Shown: in pieces, positions 47,369 through 55,780 of the stretch
Layout of the letters: each line of letters opens with the position of its first letter
Position numbering within the stretch: the first letter of the stretch is position 1
Assembly (NCBI RefSeq): GCF_000511355.1
Contig: NC_023135.1
Location: 2,444,371 to 2,508,370 of the forward strand
DNA length: 64,000 nucleotides
From: Leisingera methylohalidivorans DSM 14336
GTDB lineage: Bacteria > Pseudomonadota > Alphaproteobacteria > Rhodobacterales > Rhodobacteraceae
Direction: 5' to 3'
Position numbers and translations under genes: made by a program
The notes under the pieces: model-generated
What the model was told of the DNA's origin: nothing
Seen by the model: only the letters and a program-made list of their open reading frames with translations
Databases searched by the model: none

Positions 47369-48330
47369 TGGACGGCGCCCCGATGGACCTGCCGGCCGCC
47401 CCCCTGTTCGCGGATATCGCGCAGGGGCCTGCGGGCGGCCGGGCCCATTGGGTGCAAACCTCGGACGGTGTGCGCATCCGTGCGGGCCACTGGCGCCCTG
47501 ACGGCGCGGCAAAGGGCACGGTCCTGCTGTTTCCCGGGCGCACGGAATATATCGAAAAATACGGGCTGGCCGCCGCCGAGTTTGCGGATCGCGGCTTTGC
47601 CACCCTCACTGTGGACTGGCGCGGCCAGGGGCTGGCGGACCGGACGCTGCCAGACCGCCGCCTGGGCCATGTCGATGATTTCAGCGATTTCCAGAAAGAC
47701 GTGCAGGCGCTGACCCGCCTGGCAGAACAGCTGGAACTGCCGAAACCCTTGTTTCTGGTCGGCCATTCCATGGGCGGCGCCATCGGGCTGCGCGCACTGA
47801 TGCAGGGGCTAAAGGTCGGCGCCTGCTGCTTTACCGGCCCGATGTGGGGCATCCAGATCCCGCCGCTGCTGCGCCCCCTGGCCAGTTTTCTAAGCGGCGT
47901 TGCGCCGTTTCTGCGCCTGGATAAATTGCTGCTGCCGACAACGGCGCTGGAGCAATATGTGCAGATCACCCCTTTTGAGGGCAACACGCTGACCACCGAT
48001 CCGGACATGTACCGGATGATGCATGCCCAGCTGGCGGCACAGCCCGATCTGGCGCTTGGCGGACCCACGATCCAGTGGCTGCGCGTCAGTCTGCAGGACT
48101 GCGCCTGGCTGGCACGGCAGCCGTCGCCCGCCCTGCCCTGCATCACCTTTGTTGGCTCCGGCGAGCAGATCGTAAACACGGGTGCCATCCATGACCGGAT
48201 GGGCCGCTGGCCCGGCGGCAAGCTGGATTTAATCGAGGGCGCCCGGCATGAAGTGATGATGGAAACCCCGGAAATCCGCGCGCATGTGTTTTCCAGCATG
48301 TGCCGCCTGTTTGAGCAATACCGCGGCTGA
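47368..48330 (+). CDS. Alpha/beta hydrolase, lysophospholipase type
   Basis: This 320-residue hydrolase resembles PldB-type lysophospholipases/monoacylglycerol lipases. It has the oxyanion block GTVLLFPGRTEYIEKYG, LTVDWRGQGLADR, the nucleophile elbow LVGHSMGGAIGLRAL and late catalytic segments (CITFVGSGEQIV, GARHEVMMETPEIR). No signal peptide. Coupling to the SCP2 gene suggests a lipid substrate. Confidence 0.88.
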   Translation: MDGAPMDLPAAPLFADIAQGPAGGRAHWVQTSDGVRIRAGHWRPDGAAKGTVLLFPGRTEYIEKYGLAAAEFADRGFATLTVDWRGQGLADRTLPDRRLGHVDDFSDFQKDVQALTRLAEQLELPKPLFLVGHSMGGAIGLRALMQGLKVGACCFTGPMWGIQIPPLLRPLASFLSGVAPFLRLDKLLLPTTALEQYVQITPFEGNTLTTDPDMYRMMHAQLAAQPDLALGGPTIQWLRVSLQDCAWLARQPSPALPCITFVGSGEQIVNTGAIHDRMGRWPGGKLDLIEGARHEVMMETPEIRAHVFSSMCRLFEQYRG

Positions 48331-48477
48331 CACCCCGTTGCCTGTGCGGCGCCCGCCCCGTTTACCCGGCCCTTACCCGCTTCTGTCATTCTCCCCGGGT
48401 TCCGCGCCCCGCCGCTTGTGATCCCGCAAGCCGCCCCTTAGATGTTGGTCAAAGCATTTCACATGACAGGAGCCCGC

Positions 48478-50298
48478 ATGTTCCAGCTTCCCTTCCCCGT
48501 TCGCGACGCAAACGCCACCTCCGGTTCCGGCGGCCTCGGCAATCTGCCGGAATGGGACCTCAGCGATCTTTACGCGTCTGAGGACGCCCCCGAACTGGCC
48601 CGCGATCTGGACTGGCTGGAACAGGAATGCGCCGCTTTTGCCGCCGACTATGAAGGCAAGCTGGCCGATCTGGACGCAGGCGGCCTGCTGCAATGCGTCG
48701 AGCGCAATGAGAAGATCAACAACATCGCCGGCCGCATCATGTCCTTTGCCGGCCTGCGCTACTATCAGCTGACCACCGATGCCGGCCGCGCCGCCTTTCT
48801 GTCGGACTGCCAGGAAAAGGTGACCGTGGCCACCACCCCGCTGGTGTTCTTCACGCTGGAGCTGAACCGGATCGAAGACGGCGCAATGCAGGCGCATCTG
48901 GCCGCCAATGCAGACCTTGCCCGCTATGCCAGCGTGTTCCGCCGCATCCGCGCGATGAAGCCCTATCAGCTGTCGGACGAGCTGGAACGGTTCATGCACG
49001 ACCTCGGCATCGTCGGCGATGCCTGGGAGAAACTGTTTGACGAGACCATCGCCGGCCTGACCTTCACCGTCGATGGCGAAGAGCTGACCATCGAAGGCAC
49101 CCTGAACCTGCTGACCGACCCGGACCGCGCCAAACGCGAGGCGGCAGCGCGGGAACTGGCTGCCGTCTTTGCCGAAAACGTCAAAACCTTTGCCCGCGTC
49201 CACAACACCCAGGCAAAGGAAAAGGAGATCATCGACCGCTGGCGCGGCATGCCCAGCCCGCAGACCGGCCGCCACCTGTCCAACGATGTGGAACCCGAGG
49301 TGGTCGAAGCGCTGCGCGAAGCCGTGGTCGCCGCCTACCCCAAGCTGAGCCACCGCTATTACGAGCTGAAGCGCAAATGGCTGGGCCTCGATGTGATGCA
49401 GGTCTGGGACCGCAATGCACCGCTGCCGCTGGAAGACCCCCGCACCATCACCTGGGAGCAGGCGGAAAAGACGGTGATGGATGCCTACACCGCCTTCGAT
49501 CCCCGCATGGGTGAGATCGCCGCGCCGTTCTTCTCGGACGGCTGGATTGATGCCGGCGTGAAGCCCGGCAAGGCGCCGGGCGCCTTTGCCCATCCGACCG
49601 TCACCAATGTGCACCCTTACGTGATGCTCAACTATCTGGGCAAACCGCGCGACGTGATGACCCTGGCGCATGAGCTGGGCCACGGCGTGCATCAGGTGCT
49701 GGCGGCGGAACAGGGCGAGATGCTCTCCTCTACCCCGCTGACGCTGGCGGAAACTGCCTCCGTGTTCGGCGAAATGCTCACCTTCCGCAAAATGCTGGAC
49801 GGGGCCGAGACCAAGGAACAGCGCAAGGTGCTGCTGGCGGGCAAGGTCGAGGACATGATCAACACGGTGGTCCGCCAGATCGCGTTCTATGACTTCGAAT
49901 GCAAGCTGCACGCGGCCCGCGCCGAGGGTGAGCTGACCCCGGATGACATCAACGCCATCTGGATGTCGGTGCAAGCGGAATCCCTGGGTGAGGCGTTCGA
50001 ATACATGGATGGCTATGAGACCTTCTGGGCCTACATCCCGCATTTCGTGCATTCGCCCTTCTATGTCTACGCCTATGCCTTTGGCGACGGATTGGTGAAT
50101 GCACTTTATTCGGTCTACGCCTCAGGCGCCGAGGGTTTCGAGGACAAATATTTCGACATGCTTAAGGCGGGGGGGGCCAAACATCACAAGGAGCTGCTGG
50201 CCCCCTTCGGCCTTGATGCCAGTGACCCCAAGTTCTGGGACAAGGGCCTGTCGATGATCTCCGGCTTCATTGATGAACTGGAAGCAATGGAGGACTGA
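48478..50298 (+). CDS. pepF: M3 family oligoendopeptidase
   Basis: The 606-residue zinc peptidase is of the PepF type and degrades short peptides in the cytoplasm. The zinc site is LAHELGHGVHQVLA with the third ligand in LAETASVFGEML. The C-terminal block FVHSPFYVYAYAFGDGLVNALY is characteristic. The ATG at 48478 follows ACAGGAGCC. Confidence 0.94.
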   Translation: MFQLPFPVRDANATSGSGGLGNLPEWDLSDLYASEDAPELARDLDWLEQECAAFAADYEGKLADLDAGGLLQCVERNEKINNIAGRIMSFAGLRYYQLTTDAGRAAFLSDCQEKVTVATTPLVFFTLELNRIEDGAMQAHLAANADLARYASVFRRIRAMKPYQLSDELERFMHDLGIVGDAWEKLFDETIAGLTFTVDGEELTIEGTLNLLTDPDRAKREAAARELAAVFAENVKTFARVHNTQAKEKEIIDRWRGMPSPQTGRHLSNDVEPEVVEALREAVVAAYPKLSHRYYELKRKWLGLDVMQVWDRNAPLPLEDPRTITWEQAEKTVMDAYTAFDPRMGEIAAPFFSDGWIDAGVKPGKAPGAFAHPTVTNVHPYVMLNYLGKPRDVMTLAHELGHGVHQVLAAEQGEMLSSTPLTLAETASVFGEMLTFRKMLDGAETKEQRKVLLAGKVEDMINTVVRQIAFYDFECKLHAARAEGELTPDDINAIWMSVQAESLGEAFEYMDGYETFWAYIPHFVHSPFYVYAYAFGDGLVNALYSVYASGAEGFEDKYFDMLKAGGAKHHKELLAPFGLDASDPKFWDKGLSMISGFIDELEAMED

Positions 50299-50318
50299 AG
50301 CCTCTTACCCTGCGCCCG

Positions 50319-50777
50319 GTGGCCCGCAGCAAATTTGACATGGTTTCCCATATTCAGGTGGAGCCGGATCAGATCCGCTATTCCGGCACCGTGGCGCAGG
50401 CGATTGAAGAAAATGAGGACGGCGTGGATTTTCATGCCGTCCTTAAAAAAGATCGCGCGGTGGGGTTTTTCAAAATCGACCGCCTGTTTCATGAGACCTA
50501 CAGCTTTGCCCGCGCTGATGAACTGGGCCTGCGTGCCTTCATGATTGATCGCGACGCGCAAGGCCAAGGCTATGCAACTGCTGCCGTTGCGGCGCTGAAG
50601 ACCTATCTTCCCGCGCACTACCCGGACCGCTGCGCTGTGATGCTTACCGTCAACATGCAGAACCTTGGCGCTGTCCGCTGCTACCGCAAGGGCGGCTTTG
50701 CGGATACCGGCGGCATTCATCCCGACGGTCTCGCCGGACCGCAATTCATATTGCGGATGGCGCTAACACACTCCTGA
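50319..50777 (+). CDS. GNAT family acetyltransferase
   Basis: This protein of at least 152 residues shows the GNAT acetyl-CoA loop region LRAFMIDRDAQGQGYATAAVAALKTYL and the later block NLGAVRCYRKGGFADTGG. In the same frame, KPLTLRP just upstream looks like true family N-terminus, yet no ATG is available there; a CTG at 50295 or GTG at 50319 must serve. It follows the pepF stop by 20 bp, so translational coupling is likely. The substrate is unknown. Confidence 0.8.
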   Translation: MARSKFDMVSHIQVEPDQIRYSGTVAQAIEENEDGVDFHAVLKKDRAVGFFKIDRLFHETYSFARADELGLRAFMIDRDAQGQGYATAAVAALKTYLPAHYPDRCAVMLTVNMQNLGAVRCYRKGGFADTGGIHPDGLAGPQFILRMALTHS

Positions 50778-50960
50778 GCGGCACATCAGCCCTGCCCCAT
50801 TGCGCAGCAGAACACCGCTTAGGGAGATTTTCCCGAAGACGGATTCACTGTATCGCAAACTGCTCCCGTTGACTGGGTATGGGAGTTGCCACCACGGCAC
50901 CGTTTTCAAAGCTCACTGCGGCCCTGATTCCCGCAGCCGTGGCCGCAGTGCCGGCCCCGG

Positions 50961-51230
50961 CTACTTCAGCTGGCTGTCTTTCGACCCGCGCCGGTTGAAG
51001 CCGCCGCGCGCCTGATGCGCGCCATCGCGTTCCTGCTGGCAGTCGATGCAGAGCTTGACGCCGGGAATGGCCACGCGGCGCTTCTCGGGGATCGGCTCTT
51101 CGCATTCGGCGCAATGGGTCAGGCTTTCGCCCACCGGGCGTTTTTGCGCCTTCAGCCGCGCAAGCTCGTCATTGATCGACGCTTCAATCTGTTCATTCAC
51201 TGCGCCGTCCTGCGCCCAACCGCCTGCCAT
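50961..51230 (-). CDS. DksA/TraR-type C4 zinc finger protein
   Basis: This 89-residue protein has the four-Cys zinc finger HCAECEEPIPEKRRVAIPGVKLCIDCQQERD preceded by a short helical region (EQIEASINDELARLKAQKR). It is shorter than DksA, like YbiI or TraR-size members that bind the RNA polymerase secondary channel. The ATG at 51230 follows AGGACGG. Confidence 0.88.
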   Translation of the reverse strand: MAGGWAQDGAVNEQIEASINDELARLKAQKRPVGESLTHCAECEEPIPEKRRVAIPGVKLCIDCQQERDGAHQARGGFNRRGSKDSQLK

Positions 51231-51651
51231 GGACCGTCCTCCTGTGCCAGAGGGGTGAATGTAAGGCCGTACAGGCGCTCTGCCTAGGGCTGTCTGAAGG
51301 CAATTCCCGAGTAAATCTATCAACTAATTGATTTCATTGCATTTTCTGTTGACCGGCGCCCTGGGTACGGCTAAACAGAATACAGAAATTGCACGCAAGC
51401 CAGAATCACCAGGCCGCAAGCAGCCAGCTCTCCAGCCATCCTTCGGGACAGCCAGACCGCAAGCAACGCCAGCAACCAGAGTGATTTCAGCCAGCCACGC
51501 GTAAAACCGTCAGCCAGCGTTTCTGCCAGCCTCCCATTCAGCCGCGCACCCAGCCCTATTGCCAGGCCCGTGCCAGACAGGATTCACAGCCAGCATTCGC
51601 CAGCTTTCAGTCAGGACCCCTGCCGTAAAGCCAGCGTCATTGTCAGCTGAC
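51231..51651. other. Gene-free region between zinc finger gene and rpoH
   Basis: This gap of about 420 bp holds no supported gene. Its right two-thirds is the CCAG-rich tract described separately. A leucine-rich minus-strand open frame across it lacks a normal start codon. Confidence 0.5.
51400..51634. repeat. CCAG-dense low-complexity tract
   Basis: Sixteen CCAG tetramers occur at 51400, 51409, 51424, 51432, 51452, 51469, 51476, 51491, 51514, 51526, 51550, 51562, 51573, 51590, 51600 and 51631, mostly as GCCAG(C). Spacing is irregular (7-31 bp). The intervening bases are not repeated. Confidence 0.7.
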
Positions 51652-51680
51652 AAAAAAAAGGCGGTGCCAGGCACCGCCTT
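51652..51680 (-). terminator. Intrinsic terminator of rpoH
   Basis: Stem AAGGCGGTGCC/GGCACCGCCTT (51658-51680) is followed on the minus strand by eight T residues. Confidence 0.85.
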
Positions 51681-51704
51681 ATCCTTCTGCAGCCGGGCGC
51701 GGGA

Positions 51705-52601
51705 TCAGGCGCTGGCGAGCATGCCTTTTTCACTCGCCAGTTCGCGCATCTTTTTCTGCAGCTTCTCAAACGCGCGCACCTCGATCTGACGGATCCGCTC
51801 GCGGCTGACTTTGTACTGCGCACTCAGCTCCTCAAGGGTGACGGGCTGATCCATCAGACGGCGCTGGGTCAGGATGTCCTTTTCGCGGTCGTTCAGAACG
51901 TCCAGCGCAGCGGCCAGAAGCTCGCGGCGGGCTTCCAATTCGTCGCGGGCCTCGTAATCGCCGGCCTGATCGGCGTCCTCGTCTTCAAGCCAATCCTGCC
52001 ATTGCATCGTGCCCTCGCCCTCAGAGCCGACGGTGGCATTCAATGATGCGTCCCCGCCCGACATGCGGCGGTTCATCGAGACCACTTCATCCTCGGTCAC
52101 GCCAAGATCGGTTGCGATCCGTTTGACGTTCTCGGGCCGCAGATCGCCATCTTCGAGAGCGCCGATGCGGGCCTTGGCCTTGCGCAGGTTGAAGAACAGC
52201 TTTTTCTGTGCCGAGGTTGTGCCCAGCTTAACCATCGACCAGGACCGCAGGACATATTCCTGGATCGAGGCGCGGATCCACCACATCGCATAGGTTGCCA
52301 GCCGGAAACCCTTTTCCGGATCGAATTTCTTAACCGCCTGCATCAGGCCGACATTCGCCTCGGAAATCACTTCGGCCTGCGGCAGGCCATAACCGCGGTA
52401 GCCCATGGCAATCTTGGCCGCGAGCCGCAGATGGGAGGTTACCATCTTATGGGCAGACGCCGCGTCCTGCTCTTCGACCCAGCGCTTGGCCAGCATGTAT
52501 TCCTCTTCCGGCTCCAGCAGTGGAAACTTGCGGATTTCCTGGAGATACCGGTTCAGACCGCCTTCGGGCGTCGGGGCAGGCAGGTTTGCATAATTCGCCA
52601 T
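51705..52601 (-). CDS. rpoH: RNA polymerase sigma factor RpoH (sigma-32 type)
   Basis: The 298-residue sigma factor directs heat-shock (and in roseobacters also oxidative stress) transcription. Region 1.2 is EGGLNRYLQEIRKFPLLEPEEEYMLAKRW. Region 2 is HLRLAAKIAMGYRGYGLPQAEVISEANVGLMQAVKKFDPEKGFRLATYAMWWIRASIQEYVL, with the RpoH-box-like WSMVKLGTTSAQKKLFFNLRKAK. Region 4 is TLEELSAQYKVSRERIRQIEVRAFEKL. Roseobacters often have two rpoH genes; which one this is cannot be told. Confidence 0.94.
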   Translation of the reverse strand: MANYANLPAPTPEGGLNRYLQEIRKFPLLEPEEEYMLAKRWVEEQDAASAHKMVTSHLRLAAKIAMGYRGYGLPQAEVISEANVGLMQAVKKFDPEKGFRLATYAMWWIRASIQEYVLRSWSMVKLGTTSAQKKLFFNLRKAKARIGALEDGDLRPENVKRIATDLGVTEDEVVSMNRRMSGGDASLNATVGSEGEGTMQWQDWLEDEDADQAGDYEARDELEARRELLAAALDVLNDREKDILTQRRLMDQPVTLEELSAQYKVSRERIRQIEVRAFEKLQKKMRELASEKGMLASA

Positions 52602-52644
52602 ATAAAGTGTCCCTCCCAGAATGTATAAGGACTTAACATTAGCG

Positions 52645-52673
52645 CATATGTGTTAGCGCCAAATCCTTTTCAA
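52645..52673 (-). promoter_or_regulatory. Putative rpoH promoter
   Basis: On the minus strand TTGAAA (52668-52673), a 17-bp spacer and CATATG (52645-52650) form a sigma-70-like pair. The start would be about 40 bp upstream of the ATG. The 7-mer TTAGCGC occurs twice around the -10 with a 14-bp period (52639-52645 and 52653-52659). Confidence 0.45.
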
Positions 52674-52762
52674 GGACTGCTTAAGGAATTCTTCTATGTT
52701 AACCCGGCCAAGCGCGTCTGTGAATTGCATCACAGGCTGGAACACGCTTAATTGCTGGCAAT

Positions 52763-53788
52763 TTACTGGCGCAGCGCCGCCAGCAAACCCGCCATGTCCT
52801 GCGGCAGCGGCGCCTCAAACCTGAGCGGTTCGCCCGTCACCGGGTGATCGAACCCCAGAACGGCAGCGTGAAGCGCCTGGCGCGGGAAGGACTGAACAGC
52901 CGCCTGTGCGGCCTCGTTCAGGGCTTTGGCCGCCAGCTTGCGGCGCCCGCCATATGTGGGATCCCCCACCAGCCCGTGGCCGGCATGGGCCATATGCACC
53001 CGGATCTGGTGGGTGCGGCCGGTTTCCAGCCAGCATTCGATCAGCGCCGCGCAGGCCGGGTTGCCGAAACTCTCGCAGATGCGGGCTCGGGTCACCGCGT
53101 GGCGGCCGCCCTGGAACAGCACCGCCTGACGCTGCCGGTCGGTCTTGTGGCGGGCCAGCTGGGTGGTGAGCTTGAGGATATTGCCGGGTTCGAAACTGGC
53201 GCCCTTGACGCCGCGCAAGCGCGGGTCGTTGCCATCGGGCACCCCATAGCAGACCGCCTGATAATAACGCTCCACCGTGTGTTTTTCGAATTGCACGGCC
53301 AGTCCCTGATGGGCGGCATCGGATTTCGCCACCACCAAAAGGCCGCTGGTTTCCTTGTCGATCCGGTGCACGATTCCAGGGCGCTTGACGCCGCCGACAC
53401 CTGACAGGTTGCCGCCGAAATGATGCAGCAGCGCATTGACCAGAGTGCCGGAGGGGGAGCCCGGCGCCGGATGCACGACCATGCCTGCGGGCTTATTTAT
53501 GACGATCAGGTCGCCGTCTTCAAACACGGTATCCAGCGGGATGTCTTCGGGGCCGATGTGGCTGTCCTCAGCCTCCTCCACGATGATCGCGATTTGCGCG
53601 CCGGCCTCGGCCTTTGCCTTGGCATCCTGCACCACGGCGCCATCCACCGTAAGCGCCCCCGCTTCGATCAGCCGGGCCAGACGGGTGCGCGACAGCGCCG
53701 CCTCCTCTGGCACATCGCGCGAAACCGCTTTATCAAGCCGCTTAGGCGGGTTTTCCGCGATGACAAACTCAATCCGGCGGCTGCCCAT
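52763..53788 (-). CDS. RluA/RluD family pseudouridine synthase
   Basis: This 341-residue enzyme has an N-terminal S4-like region (LDKAVSRDVPEEAALSRTRLARLIEAGALTVDG) and the catalytic domain with PGIVHRIDKETSGLLVVAKSDAAHQ (catalytic Asp in HRIDKETSG). Late blocks are LIECWLETGRTHQIRVHMAHAGHGLVGDPTYG and HPVTGEPLRFEAPLP. RluD-type enzymes modify helix 69 of 23S rRNA. Its ATG overlaps by two bases the ATG of the divergent DUF6476 gene. Confidence 0.9.
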   Translation of the reverse strand: MGSRRIEFVIAENPPKRLDKAVSRDVPEEAALSRTRLARLIEAGALTVDGAVVQDAKAKAEAGAQIAIIVEEAEDSHIGPEDIPLDTVFEDGDLIVINKPAGMVVHPAPGSPSGTLVNALLHHFGGNLSGVGGVKRPGIVHRIDKETSGLLVVAKSDAAHQGLAVQFEKHTVERYYQAVCYGVPDGNDPRLRGVKGASFEPGNILKLTTQLARHKTDRQRQAVLFQGGRHAVTRARICESFGNPACAALIECWLETGRTHQIRVHMAHAGHGLVGDPTYGGRRKLAAKALNEAAQAAVQSFPRQALHAAVLGFDHPVTGEPLRFEAPLPQDMAGLLAALRQ

Positions 53789-54092
53789 GACTGATCCTTC
53801 CGAGACCGAAACCCAACAGGAACCACCGCAGATCCGGTTCCTGCGGCGGCTGGTGACCACGCTGACCGTGGTGATGATTGGCGGGCTTGTAGTGATTATC
53901 TCGCTGCTTGTCATCCGCTTGCAGGCAGGCGATGCGCCGCTGCCTGCAGAAATCGCCCTGCCCGACGGGGTAGAGGCCGAAGCAGTAACCCTGGGACGCG
54001 GCTGGATTGCCGTGGTCAGCCAGGACAACCGCATCCTGATTTTCGACCGCGAGTCCGGTGCCCTGCGCCAGGAAGTGCGGATCAAGGACTGA
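53787..54092 (+). CDS. DUF6476 family membrane protein
   Basis: This 101-residue protein has one membrane helix at about residues 22-46 (LVTTLTVVMIGGLVVIISLLVIRL) and a small periplasmic domain (ALPDGVEAEAVTLGRGWIAVVSQDNRILIFDRESGALRQEVRI). It matches DUF6476, a small family of Rhodobacteraceae of unknown role. Its start codon overlaps the divergent pseudouridine synthase start, so its promoter must lie inside that gene. Confidence 0.82.
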   Translation: MTDPSETETQQEPPQIRFLRRLVTTLTVVMIGGLVVIISLLVIRLQAGDAPLPAEIALPDGVEAEAVTLGRGWIAVVSQDNRILIFDRESGALRQEVRIKD

Positions 54093-54102
54093 CCCGGCGG
54101 GG

Positions 54103-54684
54103 TCAGGACCTGAGCAGCACCTTGTTGGAATCGATGGCCGCGGCGATCCGGGCGTATTGCGCCCGCCGCTCCTGCGCGGTTTCGGCGCTGCGCAGCAGGA
54201 CTGTGCCTGCGTCCTCAAAGATACGGGCGGCTTCCCGGTTCACTGCGGCCTGAGCCGACGGCCGGACAGGCGTCAGCGGCCGGGCGGTGCGTTCAGCCGG
54301 ATTGGCGGAACTGGTGACGCTGACCCTGCCCCGTCCCGGGTCGCTGTTCTGGCGGGCCAGCCGTTTCAGCCGGGCCGAGGTGTCCTGCAGCACACCGCGC
54401 ACCTCATCGTAGTCGGTGCCCGCCGGGATGCCATCCGCAGCGGCTTCCAGCCGTTCGGAGAGGCAATCAACCTGCAGTGCCGAATCACCGGTGGCGCGGC
54501 AGAAGGCCTTGGCAGCGGACAGGGTGCCCAAAAGCTCGGTCAGAAAAGCAGCCGAACCGAATTCCCCGGCGGGCACCACCACCGTATAAACCAGGGGACC
54601 GGTGGCCTGTGCCAGTGCGGGTGCTGCGGCCAGACCCAGGCAGGAAACCCCTGCGGTCAAGCTCTTGACGGCTGTCTTAAACAT
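54103..54684 (-). CDS. Hypothetical exported protein
   Basis: This 193-residue protein has a signal peptide (TAVKSLTAGVSCLGLAAAPALA, cut before QATG) and a mostly helical mature part with two cysteines (KAFCRATG, VDCLSERLEAAADG) that could pair. The C-terminal half is Arg/Ala-rich (RTARPLTPVRPSAQAAVNREAARIF). I recognise no family. It diverges from the gene at 54841. Confidence 0.6.
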   Translation of the reverse strand: MFKTAVKSLTAGVSCLGLAAAPALAQATGPLVYTVVVPAGEFGSAAFLTELLGTLSAAKAFCRATGDSALQVDCLSERLEAAADGIPAGTDYDEVRGVLQDTSARLKRLARQNSDPGRGRVSVTSSANPAERTARPLTPVRPSAQAAVNREAARIFEDAGTVLLRSAETAQERRAQYARIAAAIDSNKVLLRS

Positions 54685-54803
54685 ATCGTTACCCTCGCAT
54701 ACCCCCGGACGAACCGTTCAAAGCGGGACCCCAGCTGCGCGGCATCTTGCCGGAACGTCCTTGCTGCAGCGCCGCCATGTTGCCTGGCACCCGGGCCTTC
54801 ATT

Positions 54804-54832
54804 AACCTTAAGATGTTCCAAAACATAAGGTT
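54804..54832. promoter_or_regulatory. Inverted repeat just upstream of 54841 gene
   Basis: AACCTTA (54804-54810) and TAAGGTT (54826-54832) are perfect 7-bp arms 15 bp apart, ending 8 bp before the ATG. It could be an operator or a hairpin that blocks the ribosome site. Confidence 0.4.
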
Positions 54833-54840
54833 GTTTTATC

Positions 54841-55200
54841 ATGGTCACCAGTATCTTGCGGGCAGCGGCATTGATTATTCCCCTGTCTCTTGCCGCACCG
54901 CCCGTTTTTGCCCAGACCGCCGACGCCGCATTGAACGAAGCCAAGCGGCGTTTGGCCTGCGGTGCCGGCGTTCCGATCTCCGCCACCTATCTGGCGAACG
55001 GTACGCTGCAGGTGACCTGCCAGGCACCGGGCGCCGAGGCTGTGGCCCAGGCCGCCGCAGGCGGTCTGCCGGACACCGGACTGTCAGCCGGGGCAACCGC
55101 CGGAGCCGTTGCAGGCGTGCTGTTCCTGGTTCTCATTGCCGATGATGACAATGGCACCGGGACCACCACAACGACCACGACCACCAGCACAACCGATTAA
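54841..55200 (+). CDS. Small hypothetical exported protein with Thr tail
   Basis: This 119-residue protein has a signal peptide (ILRAAALIIPLSLAAPPVFA), a short domain with two cysteines (RRLACGAGVPISATYLANGTLQVTCQAPG), a second membrane helix (AGATAGAVAGVLFLVLIA) and a tail of DDDNGTG followed by threonines. No family is recognised. The two cysteines may form a disulfide in the periplasm. No credible ribosome site was seen, and the AT-rich leader carries an inverted repeat. Confidence 0.6.
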   Translation: MVTSILRAAALIIPLSLAAPPVFAQTADAALNEAKRRLACGAGVPISATYLANGTLQVTCQAPGAEAVAQAAAGGLPDTGLSAGATAGAVAGVLFLVLIADDDNGTGTTTTTTTTSTTD

Positions 55201-55531
55201 GGCCTGCCCCGCTGCCGGGGGCTGCTGGAGCGCTTCTTGCAAGTGCTCCGGCAGATCTGGCCGCACCGTCTGGCACAGCGCCAGTGCGTTTACCGCCCCC
55301 TGCAGCGCACCCGCGCCGAGCAACGCGGTCTGACGCTTCCCCGCCCATAAAAACACTCCCGGCGAACCGGGCTTTCGGGCCGGACAAAAGGCGCAAAGGA
55401 GCTGGCCGTTTACCGGCCGGGGCAGTATGGACTGAAGGGCACCCGCTTTTGAATTGCGGCTGCAATAACCGCGTCCTGCAAAAGCACTGGACCGGTGCCG
55501 CAGATGAAACTGATGAATTTGTTTGATTGAG
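55201..55531. other. Intergenic region between hypothetical gene and tRNA-His
   Basis: This gap of about 330 bp shows no supported gene. A minus-strand open frame crosses it (LGAGALQGAVNALALCQTV) but continues into the gene on the other strand and has no convincing start. It is the downstream flank of tRNA-His. Confidence 0.4.
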
Positions 55532-55608
55532 TGGTACCACCTCCCCGGCTCGAACGGGGGACCTCCTGATCCACAATCAGGCGCTCTAACCAACTGAGCT
55601 AAGGCGGC
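55532..55608 (-). tRNA. tRNA-His (anticodon GTG)
   Basis: The 77-nt tRNA has acceptor GCCGCCT/AGGTGGT, D arm GCTC/GAGC, anticodon arm CCTGA-TTGTGGA-TCAGG (GTG), T arm CCCCG-TTCGAGC-CGGGG, A73 and encoded CCA. The base before G1 is T, so G-1 is not encoded. Loss of G-1 with A73 is a known trait of many alphaproteobacteria. Confidence 0.95.
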
Positions 55609-55780
55609 ACTGTGGGGTCATTTATAGCACGTCCCGGAGGCGTGCAAGAGGTTTTTTTTCCTTTCCGCCGCAGAAATCCGCCGCACCCGATTACCTAGTC
55701 CAACGGTCCGGACACGGCCTTGGTGCACGGCCTGAAGTTATCCACAACCTCTTGCAAACAAGCGCAATTTGCCGCTTTAC

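Noticed and set aside
51371..51583. Leucine-rich minus-strand open frame with two possible membrane helices
   Set aside because: It has no ATG, GTG or TTG near its beginning and no ribosome site. The Leu/Ala/Trp content follows directly from the repeated CTGGC sequence.
55201..55531. Minus-strand open frame between tRNA-His and the Thr-tailed protein gene
   Set aside because: It continues antisense into the gene at 54841-55200 and lacks a convincing start; a short plausible stretch is not enough.
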